A stretch of DNA of 64,000 bases, taken from the NCBI GenBank assembly GCA_035629175.1, contig DASPIL010000091.1, positions 1 through 64,000 of the forward strand, in the 5' to 3' direction. The translations under genes were made by a program, and so were the position numbers. Of the stretch, positions 16,560-24,247 are shown piece after piece. This DNA comes from Verrucomicrobiia bacterium. GTDB lineage: Bacteria > Verrucomicrobiota > Verrucomicrobiia > Limisphaerales > DASXHY01. Position 1 is the stretch's first letter. Each line of letters begins with the position of its first letter. The notes under the pieces were generated by a model. It worked only from the letters and a program-made list of their open reading frames with translations. It searched no databases and was not told the origin of the DNA.

Positions 16560-17435
16560 TTAGGCAGGAACGATCGCCGTCCAGTGAGTAGTGCCGAACT
16601 TGCCAAAGAATCCCTCACGCAGCGATTCCGCCTTTGAGACGCTTTCCGCGATGGCAAATGTGGTCGAACCGCTCCCCGACATCAGGGTCGCCCACGCTCC
16701 CTGTTCTCGCAGGAACTCCTGAAACAGCACCAGCAGCGGGTACTTATGCAACGCTGGCGCCTCGAGGGAATTGTAGAACTCCGCGCCAGCCGCCCGCGCA
16801 TCCCGCTCCCGTAGCAGGCTGACGAGCTTTTCTGCCCGGCCGGGGGTCCCGTTCAACGCGAGAGGGTATTGCGCGAGGGTTTTGTAAGCCCAGGCCGTGG
16901 ATATTCCAAACCCGGGATGAATCAGCAGGAACGCGGTGCCGTGCAACGCAGCGAAGCCTTCAAGCGGCCTGACGTGCTCACCTCGTCCTGTCGCGAGGGC
17001 GGGTCCCGATTGCAGAAAAAACGGAACGTCTGACCCCAAAGTTCCGGCAAGTTGATGAAGCTGATCGAATTCCAGGGGTGATCCGAAGAGTTCATTCAGG
17101 GCCTGCAGGGTGATAGCCGCGTTGGCACTCCCTCCGCCGAGGCCCGCAGCGAGGGGAAGATATTTCTCGAGATGAATACGGACGCCGTCCGAAATGCCGG
17201 TTCGCTTGCGAAACAACTCTGCCGCTCGGACGACGAGATTGCCTGAGTCGAGCGGCAGGCTGGGATTATTACAAGTCAGCTCAACGGCCACCGCGATTCG
17301 TTGAAATGTTAACCGATCGCAAACGGCCACGGGATGCATGATCGTTTCGAGTTCGTGAAATCCATCCGCGCGTTTTCCGAGAATATTCAGGATGAGGTTG
17401 ACCTTGCAGGGCGACAGTTTGTCCAGGGTCATCAT
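16560..17435 (-). CDS. ispE: 4-diphosphocytidyl-2-C-methyl-D-erythritol kinase
   Basis: 291 residues, normal length. GHMP-family kinase of the non-mevalonate (MEP) isoprenoid pathway, phosphorylating CDP-ME in the cytoplasm. Seen: N-terminal SPCKVNLILNILGKRADGFHE with the catalytic Lys, the ATP loop PLAAGLGGGSANAA (about 92-105), the catalytic Asp in LGSDVPFFL, and the C-terminal MSGSGSTTF. It supplies precursors used by, among others, hopanoids. The start ATG-ATG lies immediately after a Rho-independent terminator (17437-17467) of the upstream gene and has no Shine-Dalgarno sequence, so expression either depends on read-through or on a poorly visible promoter. Confidence 0.95.
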   Translation of the reverse strand: MMTLDKLSPCKVNLILNILGKRADGFHELETIMHPVAVCDRLTFQRIAVAVELTCNNPSLPLDSGNLVVRAAELFRKRTGISDGVRIHLEKYLPLAAGLGGGSANAAITLQALNELFGSPLEFDQLHQLAGTLGSDVPFFLQSGPALATGRGEHVRPLEGFAALHGTAFLLIHPGFGISTAWAYKTLAQYPLALNGTPGRAEKLVSLLRERDARAAGAEFYNSLEAPALHKYPLLVLFQEFLREQGAWATLMSGSGSTTFAIAESVSKAESLREGFFGKFGTTHWTAIVPA

Positions 17436-17436
17436 A

Positions 17437-17467
17437 CAAAAAACGCGCCAACGGAAAGTTGGCGCGT
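17437..17467 (-). terminator. Rho-independent terminator after the TIGR04073 lipoprotein gene
   Basis: Stem CGCGCCAAC (17444-17452) / GTTGGCGCG (17458-17466) with a 5-base loop, followed on the minus strand by a T-run (17443-17438). It lies between the lipoprotein stop and the ispE start, with the T-run about 2 bases from the ispE ATG. Confidence 0.85.
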
Positions 17468-17487
17468 GCTGTGGAAGCGAAAGTTCT

Positions 17488-17928
17488 TCAATGGGTATCG
17501 AACACGCGGAAACGGCTGCCGGGCACGAACGGCATCACGTCGCCGCCGCTGTAACCGAAGTAGGTGTCGGTATCGAACATTGAATCAGCCAGGAGGCCGG
17601 GCTGGTAGTTGTCGGGATAAACCGGCCCAGGGGCGAGATAGTTTGTGAAGATGGGATCGTAAGGCGGAATGGGCGCCGTCACGATTTCGTAGACACCCAA
17701 TCCCGTGCGGGCGAGCGTGCGATTGACGCCGCGAATGAAACCAGTGGAGTAGGCTTCATCGGGTGAATCAAATAATGCGGTCTGCTCCATGGTGCGGCGA
17801 AATTCTCCGCCGCGGACGATTTCAAAAGTGTTTGCAAAACCGCGACCCATCTTGCGCTCGACATTTGCGCAGCCGGTACCAAGGGCGATCACTCCAATTA
17901 GAGCCAATAGGGAAAGGGTTTTTCGCAT
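17488..17928 (-). CDS. Exosortase system-associated lipoprotein, TIGR04073 family
   Basis: 146 residues. Signal peptide with lipobox ALGTGC (Cys20), then the family's core RKMGRGFANTFEIVRGGEFR and a second block TGFIRGVNRTLARTGLGVYEIVTAP that ends in the PIPPYDPIF turn. TIGR04073 proteins occur in genomes that carry exosortase/PEP-CTERM-type sorting, where their role is not known. No exosortase gene is in this window. It has its own terminator and a 109-base gap upstream, so it is probably monocistronic. Confidence 0.75.
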   Translation of the reverse strand: MRKTLSLLALIGVIALGTGCANVERKMGRGFANTFEIVRGGEFRRTMEQTALFDSPDEAYSTGFIRGVNRTLARTGLGVYEIVTAPIPPYDPIFTNYLAPGPVYPDNYQPGLLADSMFDTDTYFGYSGGDVMPFVPGSRFRVFDTH

Positions 17929-18037
17929 AGAGTTCGATTCGTTGTCCGGAGATTATCGCGACCCCTCTTTTTGTAAAGAGTGTTTTGGAAATCCGGGAGG
18001 TAGGCGTTTCCCGAGGGAGCCGGCTTGATCCGCGCGA

Positions 18038-19123
18038 TTATTTTCCAGCCGCCGGCACGCGCCAGACGTAGACAAGCCATGCGCCGACGCCGCATATGAT
18101 CAACGCAAGAACCAGCAGGATGAGTTGCCGCCGAACCTTTGCAGGGTTCGGGTGCTCCCAGTAACGCGCGACCTGGACGCTGATTTCATATAACAGCTGC
18201 AGCGGGATGAACATGGCGACCTGGGTGATCACTTCGGGCGTCGTGAGAACGGCGCCGAGGATGAGATTGACCACGACCATGTATCGCCGGGCTTTCGAAA
18301 GGATGCCATAGTTGAGCACCCCGATCTTCACCAGCGTCAGGATGATGACTGGCAACTCGAAGCCGAGTCCCATGCCGAGCATGAACTTGCAGACGAAGCT
18401 GATGTAATCCTCCGCCTTCCATTGAAACGCGCCGAAGCCGAGCCAGTTCGAGTAAAGCTGTGATGCCGATAACGCCAGCGGCATCAGGATGAAATAGCAG
18501 AAGAGCACCCCAAGAAAGAACAACCCCCCGCCAAAGAACAGTCCGCGATAGACATATTTCCTCTCCGTCAGCTTCAGTGCGGGAAAGACGAATGCCGCCA
18601 CGAAATACAGAATAAACGGTCCGGCGAGAACCATCCCGCCGTAAAGCGCCACTTGAAACGCGACGATGAATCCCCCGGCAGGACTGAGATTGATGAGGTC
18701 AATCTGCATCTTCTGAGCCTGGGCCGCGACAGTCGGATCTTCGGCAACCCGCCACGAAAGCACCTGGTTTGTGCCGATAACACTGGGCTCAATCTGAATG
18801 GCAACGAAACGATTGCTTCCCAGGTTCAGGACGGTCTGTTGCTCGGCCGAGAGGGGATACGTCCCGAGTCGATTGGTGCCGTAAAGGATGGTGGCAACCT
18901 GGTTGGTGCCGGGATACTTGATGTTTGCCTGGGTGAGGGGCCACTTGAGAATGTTGACAACGTAGTTGCCGGCAATCAGGCAGAGGAGCATGGCCACGAA
19001 AAGCGTGACCGCGCTCTTGATGAGCACCCAGCGAAGATCCTCCAGGTGCTCCAGGAAAGATTTTACTGGTCCGCCTTCGTCCTCTGGTTCGTCAAAGCGT
19101 TCCGCTTCCGGTTCGTCGGCCAT
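18038..19123 (-). CDS. tatC: Sec-independent protein translocase TatC with enlarged first periplasmic loop
   Basis: 361 residues, longer than the roughly 250-260 of standard TatC. TatC is the inner-membrane receptor for twin-arginine signal peptides. Seen: the cytoplasmic N-terminal motif FLEHLEDLRW (about 23-32), first helix (about 34-58), then a loop of about 87 residues (62-148) rich in Asn, Thr and Gln before SPAGGFIVAFQVALYGG, where E. coli TatC has about 25-30. Five more helices follow and the end is basic. An acidic N-terminal extension (about 1-18) is also present. tatA lies 20 bases upstream, so the two are one operon. Confidence 0.92.
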   Translation of the reverse strand: MADEPEAERFDEPEDEGGPVKSFLEHLEDLRWVLIKSAVTLFVAMLLCLIAGNYVVNILKWPLTQANIKYPGTNQVATILYGTNRLGTYPLSAEQQTVLNLGSNRFVAIQIEPSVIGTNQVLSWRVAEDPTVAAQAQKMQIDLINLSPAGGFIVAFQVALYGGMVLAGPFILYFVAAFVFPALKLTERKYVYRGLFFGGGLFFLGVLFCYFILMPLALSASQLYSNWLGFGAFQWKAEDYISFVCKFMLGMGLGFELPVIILTLVKIGVLNYGILSKARRYMVVVNLILGAVLTTPEVITQVAMFIPLQLLYEISVQVARYWEHPNPAKVRRQLILLVLALIICGVGAWLVYVWRVPAAGK

Positions 19124-19143
19124 GGCAGAATGCGTTCAGGCAA

Positions 19144-19422
19144 TCAGCTTTTCGGGCCGGACGAAGACTGCGGGATGGTAGGTTCGGATTCGGCAGCTGT
19201 ATTTTGCGGAGGCAGGCGCCGCGACGGCGGTGGAGGGGTGTCGTCCGTGGCGTTCTGAATCTCATCAGTCACTTCGCGGGTGGCCTTCTTAAATTCCTTG
19301 ATGCCTGTTCCCAAGCCCTTCGCCAGTTCTGGCAGTTTCTTGGCCCCGAACAAAATGAGAACCACAGCCAGAATCAGAACGATTTCCCAGCCGCCCAGCA
19401 TTGCTGCAAAAGTGATATTCAT
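19144..19422 (-). CDS. tatA: Sec-independent protein translocase TatA/E
   Basis: 92 residues. One N-terminal membrane helix (about 8-26, [20 protein letters not shown]) followed by the conserved F-G-x-x-K-L-P hinge, an amphipathic helix ([16 protein letters not shown]) and a proline-rich polar tail. This is the TatA layout: the subunit that forms the translocation pore with TatC, encoded 20 bases downstream. No separate TatB was seen, so TatA may do both jobs. A 78-base gap separates it from pal upstream. Confidence 0.93.
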   Translation of the reverse strand: MNITFAAMLGGWEIVLILAVVLILFGAKKLPELAKGLGTGIKEFKKATREVTDEIQNATDDTPPPPSRRLPPQNTAAESEPTIPQSSSGPKS

Positions 19423-19500
19423 AAAACTAGCGAAAGCACGGTACGTCGCTTCAACTGCCTAGTAAAGTGTCAAAACCGATTTCAATGCGGTGAAACCGCC

Positions 19501-20094
19501 TTAACGGGGGTGAAGCAGAATGAATTCAGCACGACGATTTCGAGCCCACGCCGACTCGCCCTGGCCGGGATCCGCAGGTCGATCCTCACCGTAGGTGCGT
19601 GTGGCGACACGGGCCGGCTCAACACCCATGCCAGCGAGGACTTCGCGCGCAGTCAGGGCGCGGCGATCACCCAGGGACCGATTGTATTCTTCTGTGCCGC
19701 GTTCGTCACAGTGACCTTCAACCAGCAGACGGGCCGAAGCATCGCTGCGCAAGGCTGCGGCAACCGACTCCATCTTTGATTGCTCACCGGGTGCAATCGA
19801 GTGGCTGTCGTAACCGAAATAAACTGTGTATGCGGCCAGGGCATCGCGATCCTGGTTCATTTGGTCGGGATCGAATTCCGCAGCTTCGCCGCCGCCCGGG
19901 GCGCTGCTGAGCGTGCTGTCAAAGCCATCGCCCTGGCCCAGGCGATTGCCTTCCCCGAGGTTTCCACCGGTCAGCCCGATGCCTCCGTTGCGCGGCAGCG
20001 GGGTGGCACCGCTCTTCTTGGTTTTGCAACCGGACGCAGTCCCGGCAACCAGCAGCCCGATAATCAACACCGCCGAAAGATTGATGAGTTTCAT
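19501..20094 (-). CDS. pal: Peptidoglycan-associated lipoprotein Pal, copy 1
   Basis: 197 residues. Lipobox near Cys23 (ASGC), a Gly-rich linker, then an OmpA-like peptidoglycan-binding domain (about 90-197): YFGYDSHSIAPGEQSK, LVEGHCDERGTEEYN and RALTAREVL. Pal anchors the outer membrane to peptidoglycan and works with TolB and the TolQRA motor in envelope constriction. It is the last gene of the tol cluster and directly follows a second Pal-like gene. Confidence 0.9.
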   Translation of the reverse strand: MKLINLSAVLIIGLLVAGTASGCKTKKSGATPLPRNGGIGLTGGNLGEGNRLGQGDGFDSTLSSAPGGGEAAEFDPDQMNQDRDALAAYTVYFGYDSHSIAPGEQSKMESVAAALRSDASARLLVEGHCDERGTEEYNRSLGDRRALTAREVLAGMGVEPARVATRTYGEDRPADPGQGESAWARNRRAEFILLHPR

Positions 20095-20118
20095 TTGTCT
20101 TTTAGGATTACCGCAAGA

Positions 20119-20709
20119 TCAGGAGGGGGGCGTCAGGAGAATGAACTCACCGCGCCGATTCTGCCGCCAGGCACTGTCGTTGTGGGCGGGATCGACTGGC
20201 CGATCCTCGCCAAAGCTGATGGTGTCCACGCGGCCGGTTTCAATTCCGAGGCGCAGCAATTCATCACGGACTGCCAGCGCACGCCGTTCGCCCAGCGTGC
20301 GGTTGTATTCTTCGGTTCCACGTTCGTCACAATGACCCTCGACGCGCACTGCATCGCGGGGATGCGATTTCAGGTAATCGGCTACGGCCGCCACCTTGGA
20401 TTTTTCTTCGTTGCCAAGCGCGGCGCTGTCGAAGCCGAAGCGAACCGTGTGAATCTTGAAAATGTCCGTGTTGTTCGCCCAGCCTTCATGGGAATCTGCT
20501 TCAGGCAGCGGCTGCATCGGAGCTTCCGTGGCCGAATCAGAATCGGAGTCCCGTCCTTCGATCGGCGGCATCGTCGGCAAATCCGGGACATGGGCGATCG
20601 GTTGATTGGGAATTGTTTCGACCGCCACGGGTTTTTTGCGACAACCGGAAGTTGTCACGCCAAGCATCAGACCCACCGCCAAAAACGTCGCGAAACGCAT
20701 GGTTTTCAT
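20119..20709 (-). CDS. Pal-like OmpA-family lipoprotein, copy 2
   Basis: 196 residues from ATG 20709; the frame is open further upstream but only this start gives a signal peptide with a lipobox (TTSGC, Cys23). The OmpA-like domain (about 80-196) has FGFDSAALGNEEKSK, VEGHCDERGTEEYN and LGERRALAVRDELL, closely parallel to copy 1, so this is a tandem duplication that has diverged strongly in the linker. It starts 19 bases after tolB and ends 24 bases before copy 1. Confidence 0.88.
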   Translation of the reverse strand: MKTMRFATFLAVGLMLGVTTSGCRKKPVAVETIPNQPIAHVPDLPTMPPIEGRDSDSDSATEAPMQPLPEADSHEGWANNTDIFKIHTVRFGFDSAALGNEEKSKVAAVADYLKSHPRDAVRVEGHCDERGTEEYNRTLGERRALAVRDELLRLGIETGRVDTISFGEDRPVDPAHNDSAWRQNRRGEFILLTPPS

Positions 20710-20728
20710 TCTGTTCTTCACGAACAAC

Positions 20729-21889
20729 TTACTTCTCCCAGCTCGGTTGCGAGCTGTTGCCCGAAATTCGGACGACATCCTTGACTTGTTTGGTAGGCGC
20801 GTCAAGTAGAGACAGTCCGCGGCGCCCCCCACTGTGTCTGCGAGTGAATGCGATAGTCCGGGAATTCGGTGCCCACGACGGATCCTCGCCTTCAACGAGC
20901 TCTGTCACCGTGCCTCCTTCAGCCGCAACGATGCAAATCCGGAAGGAGCGCATCTGCGATGTGAACGCCAGCCACTTGCCGTCCGGAGACCAGTCGGGCT
21001 CGGTTGGATTTAGAAAACCAGGCGTCGGAATCGTCTTCACGACGCCGCCCGCGGCTGGGACTTTCGCGAGCGTCCGGCGTCCCTTGATCTCGGTGGCAAA
21101 CCCGATCCATTGGCTGTCCGCCGACCAGCACGGCGATGATTCCGCTTCGCGCGTTGTTGTCAGCCGCTTCAGATCGGTGCCATCGAGGTTTGCAACGTAG
21201 ACGTCGGGACTGCCGCCCTTGCTGAGGATCATCGCGACCCGGCTTCCGTCGGGAGACACTGACGGGCTGATGCTGGAGCCGCCGTAGTAGGCGACCTTAG
21301 TCCGCGCGCCTGAGGCGAGGTTCTGATGAAAAATCGCGGGGTTGCCGAGTTTGTAGGAAACAAAGCACAGGCCGAATTTTCCTGGAACCCAGGATGGCGC
21401 AGCAACGATTGTCTTGTCCGCAGTGACGGGCTGTTGATTGAACCCGTCGAAGTCCGCGACGAAAATTTCGCTGTTCTTTCCTGCGGCCGCTTTGTAGGCG
21501 AGACGCGTTCGTGCGATGCCCTTTCTTCCGAGGGCCTCGACAAAATCATCAGCAAAGGCATGCGACTGACGCCGCAGCGAGGCGCCGGAATAGTTCTTGG
21601 AAACAAGCGCCTGTCTGGTCACGGAATCAATGACCCTTGCCTGCAGGTTGCCAGCGCTTGTGCCGCTGATCTGATATTGCGCACCCGCGGAATTGGTGAA
21701 CGCGAAACCCTGCACGTAGAGATCGAACTGGAGAACCTCGGCGGCCTCACCGGAAATCCCGCTCAGCGAGACCCATATCGGCGGTGTGTTGCCGAGGCCG
21801 CGAACTGTTTGTTCAATGCTGATGTCCGCAGCGGTTGAAGATAGGAGCGTTGCGGCCGTGACAACTGCGTAAATCGATAGCTTTTTCAT
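20729..21889 (-). CDS. tolB: Tol-Pal system protein TolB
   Basis: 386 residues with a signal peptide (about 1-21). An N-terminal alpha/beta domain (about 22-150) precedes a beta-propeller made of PD40/WD40-like units (SPDGSRVAMILSKGGSPDVY, SADSQWIGFATE, SPDGKWLAFTS, PSWAPNSRTIAFTR). TolB is the periplasmic component that binds Pal and TolA. The stop lies 19 bases before pal copy 2, and the start overlaps the end of the TolA-like gene by 4 bases (21886-21889). Shorter than E. coli TolB (about 430) by roughly one unit. Confidence 0.88.
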   Translation of the reverse strand: MKKLSIYAVVTAATLLSSTAADISIEQTVRGLGNTPPIWVSLSGISGEAAEVLQFDLYVQGFAFTNSAGAQYQISGTSAGNLQARVIDSVTRQALVSKNYSGASLRRQSHAFADDFVEALGRKGIARTRLAYKAAAGKNSEIFVADFDGFNQQPVTADKTIVAAPSWVPGKFGLCFVSYKLGNPAIFHQNLASGARTKVAYYGGSSISPSVSPDGSRVAMILSKGGSPDVYVANLDGTDLKRLTTTREAESSPCWSADSQWIGFATEIKGRRTLAKVPAAGGVVKTIPTPGFLNPTEPDWSPDGKWLAFTSQMRSFRICIVAAEGGTVTELVEGEDPSWAPNSRTIAFTRRHSGGRRGLSLLDAPTKQVKDVVRISGNSSQPSWEK

Positions 21890-22755
21890 CCCATGTACAT
21901 TTTCGCCGCCCGAACGTTGAAGTTGATGGTCACCTCCCGCTGAGGGGCGGTTTCGGTCGCAGGAAGAGGTGCTGCAAATTTGACGTTGTCCAGTGTCGTG
22001 CGCACGGAGCGATCGACGGCTGTGTTGCCAGAAGATTTAACGATGCGCGCGCTGATGACGGTCCCGTCTTTTGCGATGACGATCGAAGCAACCGCCGTGG
22101 CGGAGTCGTCCGTCGCGTCATCGGGAACCCGCCAGGCACGGGCATAAACCGATTTGACGGCGTCGTAGAAGTTCGCATAGGGAACGCCTCCTCCGCCCGG
22201 GCCCTTGAGCCGGATTTCCGTGCTCCCGGACAAACCGCCGCGGATGCCTGACACGGCGCGATCGAGTCGCTCCGCGAGGCGGCGCTGAGATGCAGCAGCT
22301 TCGCGGGCTTGCTGTGCGGCGCGGACCTTTGCCGCTTCCTTTGCATCCGTATTCCGCTTCACCAGGTTCAGGTTCACCTTCGGCTTTGGCCGTTTCGACG
22401 AAACCTCGAGCGATTCGCTGTCTTCCTTCTTTTCAGGCTCGGCGGCTTTGGGCTGCGGCCGCGGTTTGGACACGGGCGGTGCCACGATCTCAGGTTCTTT
22501 TTGGGCCGGCTTGGGCGGTTCAGGATCGGCTTGCGGTGTTTCAACCTTTGCAGCGGCGGGAAGCTTCGTCACCGTTGGATCGCCGCCCCCCGAGGCCTTC
22601 AGATCTGTCGTAACGAGCGGAATGAATTCAATGATCTGCGAGTGGTCTATCGGCGGCTTGCCGGCAAAGAATGCGGGACCGACCAGTAAAATGACGAGCA
22701 GCAACAGGTGAATGCCTGTTGAAGCGACCATGCATTTTTTCTGGGTGCGATTCAT
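21886..22755 (-). CDS. TolA/TonB-like energy transducer of the Tol system
   Basis: 289 residues from ATG 22755, which overlaps the TolR stop (ATGA); the open frame further upstream is not needed. One N-terminal membrane helix (about 10-32), a Pro/Lys/Glu-rich periplasmic linker (about 50-125), a helical Ala/Arg-rich stretch, and a C-terminal TonB/TolA domain (about 195-289: [34 protein letters not shown]). It links the TolQR motor to TolB and Pal. Domain order fits TolA; the C-terminal domain looks more TonB-like, so tolA is by context. Confidence 0.85.
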   Translation of the reverse strand: MNRTQKKCMVASTGIHLLLLVILLVGPAFFAGKPPIDHSQIIEFIPLVTTDLKASGGGDPTVTKLPAAAKVETPQADPEPPKPAQKEPEIVAPPVSKPRPQPKAAEPEKKEDSESLEVSSKRPKPKVNLNLVKRNTDAKEAAKVRAAQQAREAAASQRRLAERLDRAVSGIRGGLSGSTEIRLKGPGGGGVPYANFYDAVKSVYARAWRVPDDATDDSATAVASIVIAKDGTVISARIVKSSGNTAVDRSVRTTLDNVKFAAPLPATETAPQREVTINFNVRAAKMYMG

Positions 22756-23168
22756 CGGCGCTGCGGTTCCGTTCGGATGGAATAACGCGTGATCCCATTG
22801 CGCTGGCAACGGTCGATCACCGCGGTGAAATCCTTTGTGCGGCTATTTTCATCAGCTCGAATATAAACCACGAGGTTCGGGTTTGCCTTCCAATCCCGCA
22901 CCAGCAAAGCCTCCAATTGATCCAGTGTCACCCGCCTTTTGTTCAGCAAATAAACGCCCTGCGGACTGACCTCAACCGTGCGGATGTCGGTTTGCGTCAC
23001 GGGACTGTCGGGCTTGCCGCCCGTGGGGAGCTTGAGCGAGATGCCCTGTTCCAGGAGCGGCGTGGTGATGATGAAGATGATCAACAGGACAAATGCAAGA
23101 TCCAGCAGTGGCGTGATGTTGATCTCGCTCAGCGTTACCAGGTGACTGCGTTGGGAGAAACGTCTCAT
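22752..23168 (-). CDS. tolR: TolR/ExbD-type biopolymer transport protein
   Basis: 138 residues. One membrane helix (about 18-38) with the conserved motor Asp in ITPLLDLAFVLLIIFIITTP, followed by a periplasmic domain (EVSPQGVYLLNKRRVTLDQL, VYIRADENSRTKDFTAVID). Converts proton flow into motion with TolQ. Overlaps tolQ upstream and tolA downstream by four bases each, showing tight translational coupling. Named TolR rather than ExbD because of the tolB-pal neighbourhood. Confidence 0.9.
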   Translation of the reverse strand: MRRFSQRSHLVTLSEINITPLLDLAFVLLIIFIITTPLLEQGISLKLPTGGKPDSPVTQTDIRTVEVSPQGVYLLNKRRVTLDQLEALLVRDWKANPNLVVYIRADENSRTKDFTAVIDRCQRNGITRYSIRTEPQRR

Positions 23169-23890
23169 TCCTCCTTCAAGTATTCTGTTTCCATCTTCGA
23201 CACCAATTCCTGCGCGAAATTGTCCAATTCAACGGTCATGACGCGCAAATTGTGTACCAGCCAATTATAACCAAACATGGACGGAATGGCCACGAGCAAG
23301 CCGGCCACAGTAGTGATGAGAGCGGCCGCAACGCCGGGTGCCATGGCTGTGAGGCTGGCGCTGCCCTGCATGGCGACGTGGCCGAACGTACTCATGACGC
23401 CCCAAACCGTGCCGAGCAGCCCTAAGAACGGTCCGCCGCTGACGGCAATTGCCAGGAGGATCAGGCCGGATTCGAGCTTGAGTGATTCCTGGGCAACGCT
23501 GTTTTCCAATGTTCGCTTCACGTGTTCCATGCCTTTCAGTGAAACATATTGCTTCCGCATGCCCTCGCGACTCTTTAAGCGCCGATCCAGCTCAATGCTG
23601 CCTGCCCGGTAGACCATGAACAGCGGGCATCCTTCCGCCTCAACACGGCGATCGTAGACGTCGAGGACACCCTTTTGAGATCGAAATTCAGCAGTGAAGA
23701 AATGGTTCAGTTTCTTGGCGCGCCGCATTTGGGCGGCCTTGGAAAACATGACGAACCACGCGACGATGGAAAAGACGGCAAGACAGAGGATGATGACTTT
23801 GGCTTCAATCGTGGCTTGGCGCCAGATGTAGACCAGTTCGTACTCGCCGGCTTTTGCGGCGGCGGCCGCGAAAAATATAGGCACGTTCAT
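23165..23890 (-). CDS. tolQ: TolQ/ExbB-type proton channel protein
   Basis: 241 residues. Three membrane helices: about 30-50 (KVIILCLAVFSIVAWFVMFS), about 140-165 and about 180-205, with the family block GGPFLGLLGTVWGVMSTFGH and APGVAAALITTVAGLLVAIP. Inner-membrane stator of the Tol motor. It is the first gene of the operon tolQ-tolR-tolA-tolB-pal-pal; its promoter should lie in the 357-base divergent gap at 23891-24247. Confidence 0.92.
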   Translation of the reverse strand: MNVPIFFAAAAAKAGEYELVYIWRQATIEAKVIILCLAVFSIVAWFVMFSKAAQMRRAKKLNHFFTAEFRSQKGVLDVYDRRVEAEGCPLFMVYRAGSIELDRRLKSREGMRKQYVSLKGMEHVKRTLENSVAQESLKLESGLILLAIAVSGGPFLGLLGTVWGVMSTFGHVAMQGSASLTAMAPGVAAALITTVAGLLVAIPSMFGYNWLVHNLRVMTVELDNFAQELVSKMETEYLKEE

Positions 23891-24247
23891 TCCAACACGA
23901 TATTCGTCCGCAAACTTGGTCGTGAGGAACCGACGCGCCCACGCGGAATTCGTTCAACAGGATTTAAAATTGTGCCGGCTTTGCGGGCCGACAGGCTTTC
24001 TTCTAGCAGTGCAGCGACAATTTGCAAAAGTTTTTTTGCAAAATCGGATCAGGTGTTCAGCCCAGCCGCCTCAACCGCGAACGCTGCAAGTGACGTCGAC
24101 AAAATGTAATCCTCGAAACGATTGTGTCCAAAACGGGGCCGCTACTGGTTCATTCGTGCGATTGAATTACAAACACCGTTCGTCCGTGGAACGCCAAAGT
24201 GCGTTCCTCCTCTTTACAGCGAATAATCTTCAGCCAATCTACAAGGC
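23891..24247. other. Divergent intergenic region upstream of tolQ
   Basis: 357 bases without a convincing gene. It must hold promoters for tolQ (minus strand) and for the membrane protein gene at 24248 (plus strand). The only pattern noticed is a pair of perfect TTTGCAAA octamers (24021-24028 and 24035-24042) 14 bases apart around a T-run. No riboswitch or RNA gene recognised. Confidence 0.5.

Noticed and set aside
19780-20784. 334-residue plus-strand open frame opposite the two pal genes
   Set aside because: Spans both Pal genes on the opposite strand; the OmpA-domain motifs and lipoboxes are on the minus strand.
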